From assembly GCA_002633025.1 (NCBI GenBank), contig NMRB01002046.1, forward strand, positions 6,305 to 70,304: DNA of 64,000 nucleotides, given 5' to 3'. This DNA comes from Notospermus geniculatus. Lineage: Eukaryota > Nemertea > Pilidiophora > Heteronemertea > Lineidae. The position numbers and the translations under genes were made by a program. Under the pieces are notes generated by a model. It ran no database searches, had not been told where the DNA came from, and saw only the letters and a list, made by a program, of their open reading frames with translations. Below are positions 23,345 to 57,970 of this stretch, in pieces. How positions within the stretch are numbered: the first letter of the stretch is position 1; the number at the start of each line of letters is the position of its first letter.

Positions 23345-24069
23345 TAGTCAGGGAGCCCAGAGAGGTTTAATCAGCATCTCGAGTACAAAACCTTTTTGGG
23401 GTTTGTGGGTTAGGTTCCACCCCTCTGACCACAAAAACCCAATTCTTAAGTTCTGCAAATGGTGCGTTTAGAAGATACACCCGTTTGAATTTTGCGTACT
23501 GACTTTATCATTGGGCCAAAATCAGAGCATTGTACAGGGTCTTGGAAAGTGATGTACAGCTAACTTTTAAACGGTTGGCTTGAGACCCTATAAATGTATT
23601 ACCGACAGATAGAAACATGGGCCCTCTGAATCAGATTAGCATGTTCTTATTTGTTTTTACATATTTGTATTTGCTATCTGATGAGAAATTCAACAAAAAG
23701 TATGTATGGCGCCGAAATTCCCCCAAAAGGTGTAAATGCGTCATTTCCAGGATGATAAACTACATAAGAATACGTTTTTCTCTCTCAGTGTGCCCATGTT
23801 TCTATCTGTTGGTAATACATTTATAGGGTCTTAAGCCAACCGTTTAAAAGTTAGCTGTACATCAGTTTCCAAGCCCCTGTACAATGCTCTGATTTTGGTC
23901 CAATGATAAAGCCAGTACCCCAAATTCAAATGACTGTATCTTCTAAACGCACCATTTGCGGAACTTAAGAATTGGGTTTTTGTGGTCAGAGGGGTGCACC
24001 CTAACCCCCAAACCTCCAAAAGCTTTTGTACTCGAGATGCTGATTAAACCTCTCTGGGCTCCCTGACTA
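23345..24069. mobile_element. 725-bp fold-back element with about 270-bp TIRs, TTA duplication
   Basis: Ends are TAGTCAGGGAGCCCAGAGAG and its inverse. The inverted arms extend about 270 bp with scattered mismatches. TTA stands at 23342-23344 and 24070-24072; copy A has a single TTA at the empty site. The TTA duplication points to PIF/Harbinger-like non-autonomous elements. The 69-residue frame in the centre has no recognisable function. Confidence 0.88.
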
Positions 24070-25149
24070 TTATGTTGAGGTCATTTTGTTGTTTGGTTTA
24101 TTTTGCAGCTGTTCTCATCGTATCTCTCACGAGAGAGGTAAAGTTTCATCGACAGCAAGTCCCTGCTCAAGCAAATTGAAAGAAAAGGGTAACATTTTGA
24201 GGGTAAAATGGCCTTGTATAACATTCCAAGAAGTCCTCGAGGGACATTTACTATGACAAGAGTAATGATCGGTCAGAATCTTTGTGGAATGGCGCTCATT
24301 GCATTTCGATTGGCTCGTCGTCCCTGTAGATTCGATGGTCACCGCAAATTGAATTTGACAACGTGTCCATCTATGGCACTGTGCATTGTGCTGTATCGTA
24401 CTCGATGTTGAAAATTCTATGGCATGTGCATTGATTTTATAAAGTGTTGATTTAGCAATGAAATGCTGGAGCAGCTGTTATCAAGTTGATGCATGTTTTT
24501 TGCCACCCAGTGTATTTGTCCTGTGCCTTGATGCAAATGGACTTTGAATGTATACACATGAGTGCCATGTGATATTTTCACTGGTCACATTGGATTTCTG
24601 GATGAAAGCATTGTCGAACGCCTCTCTTTTTCTGAGTCTTTCCGTGCATTATTCCTGGACAAGATTTACAGAGTTTGATACACACATGTGTGAGGACAGG
24701 CTGGGAAGAAAATATGATAAGAAAATTAGGCCATGGCCATGTTAGTACTGGTAATAATCGGTGTATTCTGATTAATTGTCATCCAAACTGTCATGAATTT
24801 GGCCGAAACTCATGACTCTCCTGATTGTTGTCTGAAGGCCAGTGGAATTTGATAATGATGCCTACTGACTGGCAAACCTCCACTGAAGTTATTTTTCACA
24901 GGCAAGATGGTTGTGGAATATTCATTGATGTTCATTGGAAACCATAGACCCACTTACCTACATTTGTTTGTTCAGAATCAAAGTGTCTCTGTCTGGTTTA
25001 CATTGTTCAGAAAAAGCTAATGGCAGAAGTTCAGTGCAGATCTTTTTCAATTTCCAGTGTACTGTTTGACGCGGCTTACCAAATTTCCTAAATGCAGGAT
25101 CCACTTTGTCATGACTGTTCTGCATGATGTCACAACTTTGACACAATAT

Positions 25150-25480
25150 CAGGGTTCCTCCAGGTCCTTTAAAACCATGAAAGTCCAAGAATTTAAAATG
25201 CTTAAATTTAAGGCCTTGAAAGTCCATAAATATCGAGAAAATCCTATAAAGTCCACAAAAGTCCTTAAAAAATCAAATGTTCAGTCTTGAAAATTAAATT
25301 TCCGGTGTTTTGTACATGGTCTCGTTAATTTCTTTCCGTCACAAAAGAGTAAAAATCCGACGCGGATGCCGGTGCACATGGCCCGGCTTCTGTGTAAGTC
25401 ATTAAATTTTACATATTTGATACCATGAAAGTCCTCAAAAGGTCCATGAAATTTTACAGCTGTCTGGAGGAGGAACCCTG
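25150..25480. mobile_element. 331-bp element with CAGGGTTCCTCC TIRs, AATAT duplication
   Basis: Ends CAGGGTTCCTCC...GGAGGAACCCTG are flanked by AATAT at 25145-25149 and 25481-25485; copy A has one AATAT. CAGGG ends suggest hAT-like, and the 5-bp duplication would fit a 5-bp hAT subgroup. At least five AAAGTCC-type heptamers lie inside near both ends and could be transposase sites. Confidence 0.85.
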
Positions 25481-27421
25481 AATATGAATTGTTTCTGTCA
25501 GCATGATCGTTGACAAAAAACACATCAAAAAATAAGCACATGTCATTGAATGTGGGTGGAACATTTTTTGGTGTTTTTCCTGATACACCGTAGTCCTGCA
25601 CATGAAGGTTTTCTGAATCTCTTAGAATTCTTCCCAGTGCCTTCTTCCCTTGAATTGAAACTGTCATGATCGCTTTTTCCCTCCTGCTAATTTAGACACG
25701 TGGAGCGGAATTGTAGTGAGATCTGAAATTGCTGTTGGTTCATACCTGGCGGGGTTGCTTTCTCTGTATAGCATTTGGTACGCCTAAATACTACTAAGTT
25801 GACCTTGGTTTTATCGGTTAGCTATCACTCACACTGATGTCAGTGATGATGTTGGCCCTTGTTCATCCTCCTTCCATCAATCTGGCTGTTGGTGAAGTTA
25901 AACCGTTATCTGTTGTAGGCATGTTAACTCGAAATTTAATTGAACTGTTCAGGGGTTAAGTTCCCATATGTTGAAGTTCCAACCATGGCTTTCCACTTCA
26001 CGTTTTCCTAGAATACCTGCTATCATATCAGACCAACACTTCATGGTTCTGTTTACTTTGGCTTCCGTGTAGCTATCTTTTGGTTTCTGTGTTCCTCAAC
26101 TTGGAAAGCTGATCCAAAACATTGATTGTAGATTCTGACAATTAGCATTCTAGTGGATGGCCTTGGATAACATTCTTCTTTCAAGTATTAGTATGCAATT
26201 CAATGGTCAAGAATCAAATTGACGTCATTTTTGGATCTGAGCCGAAATCTCACCTACAAAATATGATGGAGTACATCGGATCGAATGGACGGTGCAGTGT
26301 TGGGTGAGGTGGTAGCTTGGGATGACTATCCAGACAAAATCAATATGACTGTTGACAGATTTGGCAGTCGTCCCATCAGCCACTGACTGCAGATATCTTT
26401 GGGAAGGAGCCAGTTGTAATAATGTTGTTATCTGTCTACTGGTGTGTTTAGCATCTAATTATCTGGATTCATTTAGGGAAATCTGTTGCAACTGAAGCAT
26501 TAGTGTTAATAGGACATTTTGCACTTAGCTTTGAACATTTTGTGAAAAACCAGTTTCACTGGGCCACCCACTGGCTGACTTGAAAAAAGTTCCAGTTCAT
26601 GTACATGTAGGCCTACAACATCTGAGTCTGCAGGGAATTAGATAACTTGGCTAATTTAATAACAGCAACAACTTCAAGAAATTGCCTTTTTCAGCACCTG
26701 ACCATAGCTGGATTAATTTTAAATCCATCTGGCATTGTTCATCTGGATTTTAGTTTTACAGCCCTCCATTGTGTGCAAATTACAGGATCTGCCTTGTCGC
26801 TCAGAAGCTTTCTTTGAAATTGACCACAGCAGAACCTCACTTATTTTTTGATCACAGTTGCATAGGGCTTATAATTGCACTATGTGTGATGGTGTTTCAC
26901 ATTGTGTCTTTAGTCGAATTTCCACTAGGCCTACCTCAGTTAGCCAGGAATGGATCTACATGTACAGTCAACTTTGTACTTGTATGGAATTAGAAGACAA
27001 ATTTGATGCATTGGCTTCACTGATGTGCACATGACGAAGATGAATTGGTGGATCCGTCAAATGTTTGCAGTCATCAGTCATTATATTCGCCAAATATTTG
27101 CACTTATCAAACACGTTTTTGATATGATTTATGTGGAACCATGGTACATAGATAGTTTGAAAATTTGTCCTTTTCAACTGTTAAATCTAGGAGAGCTGCC
27201 ATCTTATTTTCACAGTCAATGCCGTAAATGCTGTTATTATTGGAGTACAGGTGGCGTCGGACCAAAAACAAAACCACCACAGAGAAGATCTCCATTTCAT
27301 GTTGGCCCCAAACAAATTAGTCCCCTTTGTTTGGTTATGTCATAAGGGTGCCTTCTGACGCATTTGATTAACCACTTTCTCTCTTATGCATTTCAGGAAA
27401 AAAATAGAAGAAATCGGCAAG

Positions 27422-50146
<22,725 letters not shown>

Positions 50147-53100
50147 TGGCTTTGTTCATTGTAGCGTGAATAGGCTTTATTCAGCTGTGCCCGCAGTTTC
50201 ATGGTGAGATCAGGATTCACCACATTCAAATGTACATTTATTGACGAGCAGATTGGAAACACATAGTGCTCAGTGACATCGATTCCTTGAATGGTGATAA
50301 CTTTCTCATGTAACACAGATTTAGTAAAGTTGACAGCTGCTGATGCTGCAGATATGAAGATGAAATGGTTTTGAAGTCTGCCTACAAGGTGAAGTACTTC
50401 TGGGTTGGTTTTTTTCGGTGGCTGTGACATTACGCTTGATCCCTTTCGGTAACGTCGCAGGCTTTCCTATTTAACCTGTTTCACTCGTGGTGATGCATAT
50501 CTACATACAAGACCTTCATATCCCAATTTCGTACTTACCATTTACATGCCAAGGCCATGGGAAAGAGTTGAAAATCCCTTACCCCAAGTGGCTGAGTTGA
50601 ATATAAGTGATAGGTCGTGTTGGGTATACTGGAGGTCTTGTTCATATCCTCCATATTCTTATGTTATCCCATTCTTGTGTGACACGTTTCAATGATAATG
50701 GACTGCAGAATCATGAAACAGCAAATGACGAATGGCATTCCTTCGCCCTTGTCAAATTGAAGGGGTAGGGACCGTAAATGGCCTGAATTTCTCACGATGG
50801 CAGGCTTTATGATTGTACATTTGGATGTGGTCGAAGTTTGGCTCAGGTAGAGTTCCTGTCTCGGAGGCACTTCATGTATACATATCGTATGTATAGTACT
50901 TGCATTTAAATCATGCCTCTGTGATAAGTTTACTGTTGGATTCAGTCTGCTACGGACATGAAGTTCACCAATATGGCAATGCAATTATTCTGTGACATGG
51001 TGAACTCAACGATGTGAAAACAACTGTGATGACACTTAAAGGCCCAGTCCCTTCGTGATTTAGCAATCAGCCCTATGTTAGCAGCTAATGCTCAATGTGC
51101 AGTTATCTGTTACAAGCTTGCTCAGCAATGTTACACCATAATGTGGGTTGAGTATATTGTAAGTAAAGTGCCAATTCTCAACTCCACGGTGAAGTTCTGT
51201 GGAGAGAGTGGGCCTTTAAGTAGATGTTGACACAGTAAGGAAGGTTTTCTTTGATTCTGATGGCGTGTGGGAGTGAAACTGACACTTTCTGATACATGAC
51301 ACAAATGACGATTTCTGGCCACTTGACCAGTGAAACTGCGGGCCTAGCATATCATCTGCAAGCTCTGTGTGATACGTGATGGTTATGTCAAGCATAATCA
51401 TTCCATATAGGAAATACCGTCGATATATTATCCATGGTCTGCATGCTGCATGAATGTAGAGGGTCTGTCCCATGTTGATTTGAGTTAGGGCACTTGGTAA
51501 GGTCACATCCATGTCAAATGAAAGTGCTGTCTTTGGTCCTAATGACGCTCGTCTTGCAACCAACAAGGTGTTGTGCTAACGTAAGTGATAGGTCTTTTGT
51601 ACATGGCAGTTAGGTACCAATTGAACCTCCTGATATTACATTACAAGGACAGCTGTGACCTTGCTGTGGGGGAGTAGGCTACTTTCTCAAATCACCACGG
51701 GACAAGCAATTTAGCCACGAGCTAGGATTTGTTGGTCTTTCTAGTCTTGCACTGGAAAATACATATCCATTGGTTGAATGTTACATATTATTCTGGTTCA
51801 GGCAGTAAGTTGGACCAGTTCTGATTTGCTGTTGACAGCTGGAGCATTTTAAAGGATACATAAACTCCAAATGCTATCGACACCAACTCTGAAGTCGCCC
51901 AACTTTTGCTCGTTGAGGGGAATATACAGGCTTTCACACCCTATCCTTGTCTGCAGAATCATGGTCATGATTGTCTATAAGTTCACTTAAACGAAAAAAG
52001 TTTTTTGGTTTGGAAATATCAGATATCATGAGAAAATCATGGAGTGAAATCCTGTAACTTTGCAATGCATAACATTTCTCGCCCTAGCTATTTTGTGCCG
52101 TCATGTTACCTAATCTATAATTCCTAGTTTTCATCAGTGGTAAAATGTATTTGAATTCTCAATAATAACTATGTCAATGAATAATTATCCGTTGTATTCT
52201 AGATAAATTAATCCGTGTGGCATTCGACGCATTACTATTAAACAGCTTCTGTAATGTTTTTCCCTAGGGTTACCTCCAAAAAAGGAGTGCCCTTGCTGGG
52301 TGTGGCTAAAATGTTGCGAGTAGTTCAGTTAAATTCTGGAAGAGGTCCTTGTCTCGCTTGATCAAATGTATACACTGCCGTAGTTTCAACGTGTGATAAA
52401 AAGGAAATAGGGGTTTGACATTGTAAATCTTGAATGACTGAAAATCTCTGAGATAGCATCGTGCTGATCGATTCTACCGGTAACTGCATTGTGCAAATCT
52501 AGTTTAAATTATGTAAATCTAAATGGCGATGTACAAATGTAATGTACTAGTATTGGAAACTTTGTGACCTTAGTAGGCCTATTCGCATATCGAATTGGGG
52601 GATGCTTTTGTGCAGTAATCCTTTGGCTATTTCAGAAGCGACTTGGTTAGCAGACTACGAAAATAACTTATTGATTAAATATTGGCCATAGTGGATTGGA
52701 TTTGAGTTATATAAGGATGTAATTTATCGAATGACTTCTGAAAATGGTTAATGTGACTAACTATATAGATGTATGACAAATGCCTCTTCGATCTTGGCTT
52801 TCATTCCTAACTTCAGAACTTACCCAAATTCTAAATCGTTGTGGGTTGTAATAAATTCTATATACACAGATGTATGGTGTGTTGAATGTATGGAAATGAT
52901 GTCAACTCATGCTAATTGACAAGCCAAGTTCAAACATGGACTCTTGTTAATTAGCATAATTGATTAATGATATGCACTGACCTTTAGTAACCCATTGTTG
53001 TCCACCAATGATGGGCTCTATCACTTTCAAGCCGTGTGATAAGAATCTTTTCCATGGTGACTTTTGTGATTTTTGACACTTTTTCTATATTGGCTGTCTT

Positions 53101-53489
53101 TAATGTGTTTATGCCTGAAATTCAGGCCATTCTAAGTTGATAAACTACACCTATGGACTGTCTTTGCACCTAAAAGGTGGTTGAGGCATATGCTGCTCTT
53201 CTTGGATCCACAGACTTGGGTCACAGTCAGATATTTCGAAGCCCTGCATATGGATTGCATTCTGAAGTTTACTGATGTGAGAATATCGTTCACCCCATTA
53301 AAAATCTCCAACAGCAATTAAGGCTAGTCTGGAGTGAGTTCACATCTGGCCTCCTGGGGAGGAAAAGGAAGATGTCTTTAGTCTAGGAATATTGAGAGAT
53401 TGTGTTATGGTTTCTAGCTGATATAGATTATCATAGCTTTCCATCCTGGTGGTGCTCTCACAGGATCTCTGCCATTGGTGGCATTGAGG
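50147..53489. other. KLC 3' flank, possible long 3' UTR
   Basis: No further gene was recognised. The 95-residue minus-strand frame at 50143-50430 overlaps the KLC stop and has no recognisable family. An AATAAA lies near 52850. One TTAA-flanked MITE is present at 51040-51215. Confidence 0.45.
51040..51215. mobile_element. MITE with TTAA flanks
   Basis: AGGCCCAGTC...GTGGGCCT ends are flanked by TTAA at 51036-51039 and 51216-51219. A TTAA target is typical of piggyBac and Kolobok elements. 176 bp, no coding capacity. Confidence 0.65.
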
Positions 53490-53745
53490 AGGCCTTGAGC
53501 CTAGTGGATATCACATCCGCATAGCAAGTGGCAGGTCCTGGGTTCAAATCCCGGGCCATGTGGGATTAACCATCCCTGGCTCTTCAGTCCATTGCGTGGG
53601 ACAGTAAGCCCAGCATGGTGCCTTGAACCTTGTGCCTTTGTAAGGAAGAGGAGGTAAAGGTCCATCCCAGTAGCTTGAGATGGCCTCTTCTGTACTTACC
53701 AGGGCCAAAAATGCTGTGGATTCGGCCTTGACAGAAAAATCTAAT
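53490..53745 (+). mobile_element. SINE family 1, most complete tRNA-like head
   Basis: A box GAGCCTAGTGGATATC, B box GGGTTCAAATCCCGGGCC, then CATGTGGGATTAACCATCC, GGCTCTTCAGTCC, AGCTTGAGATGGCCTC, CAGGGCCAAAAATGC, GGCCTTGACAGAAAAATC. Best copy for defining the family consensus. Confidence 0.78.
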
Positions 53746-54965
53746 ACAAAAACTAGTGTTTTTATCTTACTTAGAATGGACTGAAGTTCATCACATCCAT
53801 TGGCCGCCAACATCACATCTCAAAAGTCTAATTGTATCGCGCCATTGTAATGTTTGATTTCGAAGGATGCACTGTGAGTTACATGTACCGTAAGTTATAT
53901 TTTGTAAATGACGCTTTGTGTAAATAAGTTGCTCATAGTTTTAAGTCTGTGTACAGCGTAGGTGGTATTAATTGATATGAGTTCAGATGATAGAATGCCG
54001 GCCACCCAGGTGCAATTGTGCCAAAGAGAAAAGTGATAGTTCGACATATTGCTCTCCCTAATCCCCCCTCACCCATTGCACCCAGGTTGGATTTTTAACA
54101 GGATCCCAAAATCAATGAAACCGTTTTCAAACAACTCCCAACCCCCTGTTGTGCATGTTTGCTGAGAATATGTGGAAGACACTTTGTGCTTTGATGGCAT
54201 ATGTTGTAACGCTGGGAACTTCTGGCATTCTCTTCAATTGATTTTAGAAACAATAGCAAAACCATGGCAGTTTTGATCTTTACATCTGGCAAAGGGCAGA
54301 GCATTCCTTGGGAGAATATTACATTGGCGTGGGAAGAACTTTTGTGATCGAAAGGGTGACTCTGATTACCATGTCCATGATCGGAATGCTCTGCCCTTGT
54401 ACCATCTAGATTATAGCTACAAAAGTTCAGAGTTACTAGTTGAATCTGATTGACTTAGTGCAGTCGGTGGGAAAATGGAGTTTGCTATTTGGGACTTTCT
54501 TGAATCAGCATTTAAAAGTGATACCTCAGCAAATTTCGTCTTGCAGTTCATGCTGGATGGAGATAGGCTGCAGTCTTGCAGCTCAAGACTATTCGGAGAT
54601 ACCTTGGTTACATGACCCTCTCATTTGACCTGTTTGATGGCGTATACCTTGCTTTACTAGGTCTGCATTTGAATCTCTCATTTCATACACGATTCTCAAG
54701 TTTTTTCTCCACCTTCTTCCTGCTCTGAACTCTTGTAGCTAATGCCATTTGATTGAGCTGTTGATGTCATTGATGTATGGTATACTGCCTTTCTTGTCTG
54801 TATGCTAATTGTGGTAATAATAAATCTGACCTAGCTGGATACTTCATAGTTCTGCCTTTTGTTTGGTCAAATTGCTTGACAGCGGGACCATATCGGAATG
54901 CATGCAATGCTAGAAAAAACACTAGGGGGCCTACCACAGAGTGGGAGAAGTGAAATAAAGAACAG
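53746..54965. other. intergenic, no gene seen
   Basis: No exon or repeat was recognised. An AATAAA occurs near 54821. Confidence 0.4.
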
Positions 54966-55447
54966 GAGAGGCAGGTCTGAATTTCAATAGGTGTCTGTCT
55001 CTACCCACCACAGAAATTTCAGATCGTTTCCTCAAGCAGTTCTTAAGTAGTCATCCAGAAACGGAGTTCAAAATGGCTGCCAGGGCAGCCATCTTGGTCT
55101 GAATTCAATAGGTTTCTTCTTTCCTCCACCCACACAAGATCCACCATAGAAACTTCAGATCAATTCTTTCAGTGGTTTTTAAGTTATCATCCGAAAACAC
55201 AATTCAAAATGGCAGCCATCCTAGTCTGAATTCAGTAGATGTCTTCCTCTACTTCACAGGACCCACCAGCAGATCAGTTCCCCAATTCCCAAGTTTTCCA
55301 GAAACGAAATGTAAAATGGCTTGGTGAGCGACAGGTCTCAATTTCAATGGTATTATATTCGTCGGCTCACCACAGAAATTTCAGATTACTTCCTCCAGAG
55401 GTTCTTATGTCATCATCCGCAAATGAAGTTAGGGGTCATCTTGAAAT
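54966..55447. repeat. degenerate tandem repeat, about 125-bp unit, four copies
   Basis: Each unit has GTCTGAATTCAATAGGT, CCACCATAGAAATTTCAGATC, a TTCTTAAGT...ATCATCCGAAA block and TTCAAAATGGCAGCCATC. Units start near 54970, 55096, 55221 and 55325, the later ones more diverged. Confidence 0.75.
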
Positions 55448-55961
55448 CTTGAAAGGGGTACTCTTTAATTATGGTGGCCTAAACAGCTTCCTCTTCGACC
55501 AGTGAACAAATAAACGATGTATTTTACATTCAAGTAGGTCTATACAAGAAAAACGTGGTTGAACGGGTCACAGAGATCTGGCAATACCGGGGTCCAGCTT
55601 CTCTTGGTGATGGTCGGCATTGCTGTCCACACAGCAGGTTGATGTCTTTGAATCGAAGTCTTGACAGTGACGAGCTAGATCCCAGTGGCAAACCCAGGTC
55701 TCTGCAACCTTACAACTGCGATTTTTGTGTAGGCCTATATGTATTTAATTACAGTTTAGTACAGAGATGGAAATCAGAGATCAGAGATCCATGTGACACT
55801 TGCCGCATCTTGGGTATCAATACAGAATAGCTTACAAGTTGATCGTCCAAATACAGCTCCTTGGTACATGTGATGGTTATGTCCAGTAGCAGTTTTCAGA
55901 TGATGGACAGTGCGAGTCCTTGATATTTCGACTATGACGGTAAATTATTTTAAATGCTCTT
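55448..55961. other. intergenic, no gene seen
   Basis: Short open frames only; no splice-supported exon was recognised. Confidence 0.4.
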
Positions 55962-56646
55962 CTATCCTTTTTTTACCAAATTTCCTGCACCAGATCCACC
56001 ATCAGCCCGAAAACCTTTCGGTACTTTGGGAGTGGGAAGGGAACGTTCGCCTCCAGACCCGGGCTTGTACGTCCCTTGTCCAGGGCGTTTCGGCGGGTTC
56101 GTTCCCGTCATATTCATCGGCGGCGGCGTGGGTGATAAAGTTGGAGGCATTCCACTCCCCACGTGTTTACTTAATGCTCGTTTTGCTGCTGCCGCGCCTG
56201 CACCAGATGATACTCTCCTGTTTGGTCGACCTGAAAGACGACAACGCGACAAACTGTGAATTCGCGGTAGGGGGTCATATCAGGAGGAGATTTTTCGCAA
56301 AGAATTCGTCCTCGCGTCTCAACTCTGAGAAACGAAAGAGACGAGGCAGGCAATACATTCAGGGTCAAAATTGCTACGCTCACGAAGACCGAAGGCAGCT
56401 ATTTCAACCTGGTGGTTCAAGATGAAGTACACTGAGCAGTTCCCAAGTTTTGACAGGCAAATGCTGAGCGTGCGACATCTGCGCGCGTCAGAGCCACGTC
56501 CATTTCCACGCCGTCAGAGACAAGTGATTTGGCGGGAATTCGGAGACTATGCCACCACTCATGACAAATAAACCATACTTACCATCCGAGATGGTGAATA
56601 CGGCCAAAACAACGACAAGGATTAGTGCCCAAGCAGACGACATCAT
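55962..56646 (-). CDS. small secreted basic Pro/Gly-rich protein, two exons
   Basis: Exon 1 (56583-56646) reads MMSSAWALILVVVLAVFTIS D and ends at donor ATG|GTAAGT. Exon 2 (55962-56230) begins after acceptor GTCGTCTTTCAG. Phase 1 joins give a Gly codon and 110 residues in all. Residues 1-22 form a clear signal peptide. The mature part starts RPNRRVSSGAGAAAAKRALS and is rich in Pro, Gly, Lys and Arg. There are dibasic sites at NRR, AKR and PKR, and the C-terminus is NLVKKG. No Cys, so not a defensin-type fold. It could be a prohormone, a cationic host-defence peptide or a matrix peptide; I do not recognise the family. A TATA box stands about 105 nt upstream of the ATG. An alternative acceptor at AATTCACAG (56256) would be out of frame. 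Confidence 0.7.
56583..56646 (-). CDS. exon 1 of the small secreted protein (signal peptide)
   Basis: Twenty-one codons plus one base; hydrophobic core WALILVVVLAVF. Two ATGs in tandem start the frame. Confidence 0.72.
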
Positions 56647-56751
56647 CAGTTCTGTTTCACTGGTGCCAGACGACCGACTGATGACCACAAACTGCGCTTT
56701 CTAGCAATGAATCGTTCACGACCGAACTTCTCATTTCAATGAGATCCTATC

Positions 56752-56759
56752 CTTATATA
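56752..56759 (-). promoter_or_regulatory. TATA box of the small secreted protein gene
   Basis: Minus strand TTTTATATAAGG. Placed about 105 nt before the ATG, it predicts a start near 56725 and a short 5' UTR. Confidence 0.6.
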
Positions 56760-57013
56760 AAAGGTTGGCAAACAAATACACGACTGTAAATCATGAAATT
56801 AGTATTTCAGCATCCATTTATGACGAGAAATTTGATTCATTTAAAAGCGTTAGGCTATTTTCAGAACAAAGCCTCTGGTGAAATAAATGTCATTTTAGAA
56901 CTCCAGACGCGTTTTTGCAGCACTCAACACTTTTGTGATTCATTGTCAATATAAACAAAATCATTGGCGAATTGATGTCTACCTAATCCCAATACCCAAA
57001 TATAATGTTAGGC

Positions 57014-57970
57014 CTAAAGTTCAGTTGGTCGTCCCCGCAAATCCTCCACGGCTAGTTTAGTTAATGTCCTTAGCACCTCTTCCACATCTGGACGTCCATG
57101 TGACTCGTGGCGCCAGCATCGTTCAATAAGTCCACGGAGCTCAGCGGGACACTCCTCAGGCATTTTCGGCCGCTTTTGAGACTCGCACACCGCCCACATG
57201 ATTTGAAATTCGTTGTCCAGTTCGTGAAAGGGCAACATGGCAGTCAGCATCTCCCAGAGTAACATCCCAAACGAATACAAGTCAGATGATGGGCTGGCGT
57301 GCTTGGCCATCAGCACCTCGGGCGGCATCCAGCGAATCGAGCCGACGACAGACACAGTCGTAGTCCGTGCCAAGCAAGTACAACAACCGAAATCACAAAG
57401 TTTGGCATTGAAGACTGAATCCAGGACAATGTTTGGCGATTTCAGATCCCTATGGACAATGTTGCGTTGATGGAGGTAAACCAGTCCGGCTGCAGTCTGT
57501 TTGCTCCACCGCCAGAAAAACTCCCTCGGTACAGTTCTGTTGGTTTGGATGTAATCAAACAAGGAACCGTTTGGCGCGTACTCCATGATGACGCACAACT
57601 GAGAACCGTCAATATCGTCTGCCTCCTCCTGAAAACAACAATCATACAATTTGATCAGATTCGGATGCTCCAAACCTCGCCAGATGTCGATCTCCCGTTT
57701 GATTTTACAAGCCTCGATGTCTCCGTGAAGGACTTTCATGGCGACTCGCATTTTCCTGGACGGCCAATATCCTTGGAAGACATCACCATGGCGACCGGCG
57801 CCAAGGAATGTCTCCCAGACGATTTCTCCAAATGTACCCATGAGGAGGGGCACTGAGAATGACCGACTGGTCCGACGACAGTTCAGGTTCATGACCGAGG
57901 CTGGACTTCCTTGTTGCTTCTGCTGCGGCCACGGTTGATTCAGGGAGACCGTATTCGTCGGAGAAGGCAT
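57014..57970 (-). CDS. single-exon TKL-type protein kinase
   Basis: A 318-residue intronless kinase. All catalytic elements are present: Gly loop GAGRHG (57-62), VAMK Lys79, helix-C Glu93, HRDLKSPN (173-180) with Asp175 and Asn180, DFG 193-195, PPE 216-218, Asp230 and Arg293. HRDLKSPN together with SIRWMPPE and an RCW motif place it with tyrosine-kinase-like MAP3K relatives (MLK/DLK/ZAK group), probably Ser/Thr-specific. About 45 residues precede the kinase domain and there is no other domain. It lies head to head with a paralogue at 59962, sharing the FGEI(V/L)W lead-in and QIMW motifs. The lack of introns beside long-intron neighbours suggests a retrocopy origin. Confidence 0.9.
   Translation of the reverse strand: MPSPTNTVSLNQPWPQQKQQGSPASVMNLNCRRTSRSFSVPLLMGTFGEIVWETFLGAGRHGDVFQGYWPSRKMRVAMKVLHGDIEACKIKREIDIWRGLEHPNLIKLYDCCFQEEADDIDGSQLCVIMEYAPNGSLFDYIQTNRTVPREFFWRWSKQTAAGLVYLHQRNIVHRDLKSPNIVLDSVFNAKLCDFGCCTCLARTTTVSVVGSIRWMPPEVLMAKHASPSSDLYSFGMLLWEMLTAMLPFHELDNEFQIMWAVCESQKRPKMPEECPAELRGLIERCWRHESHGRPDVEEVLRTLTKLAVEDLRGRPTEL

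Noticed and set aside
55910-56425. 171-residue plus-strand frame
   Set aside because: Antisense to exon 2 of the small secreted gene, which has splice, signal-peptide and TATA support on the minus strand.
57452-57856. 134-residue plus-strand frame
   Set aside because: Antisense to the kinase gene at 57014-57970.
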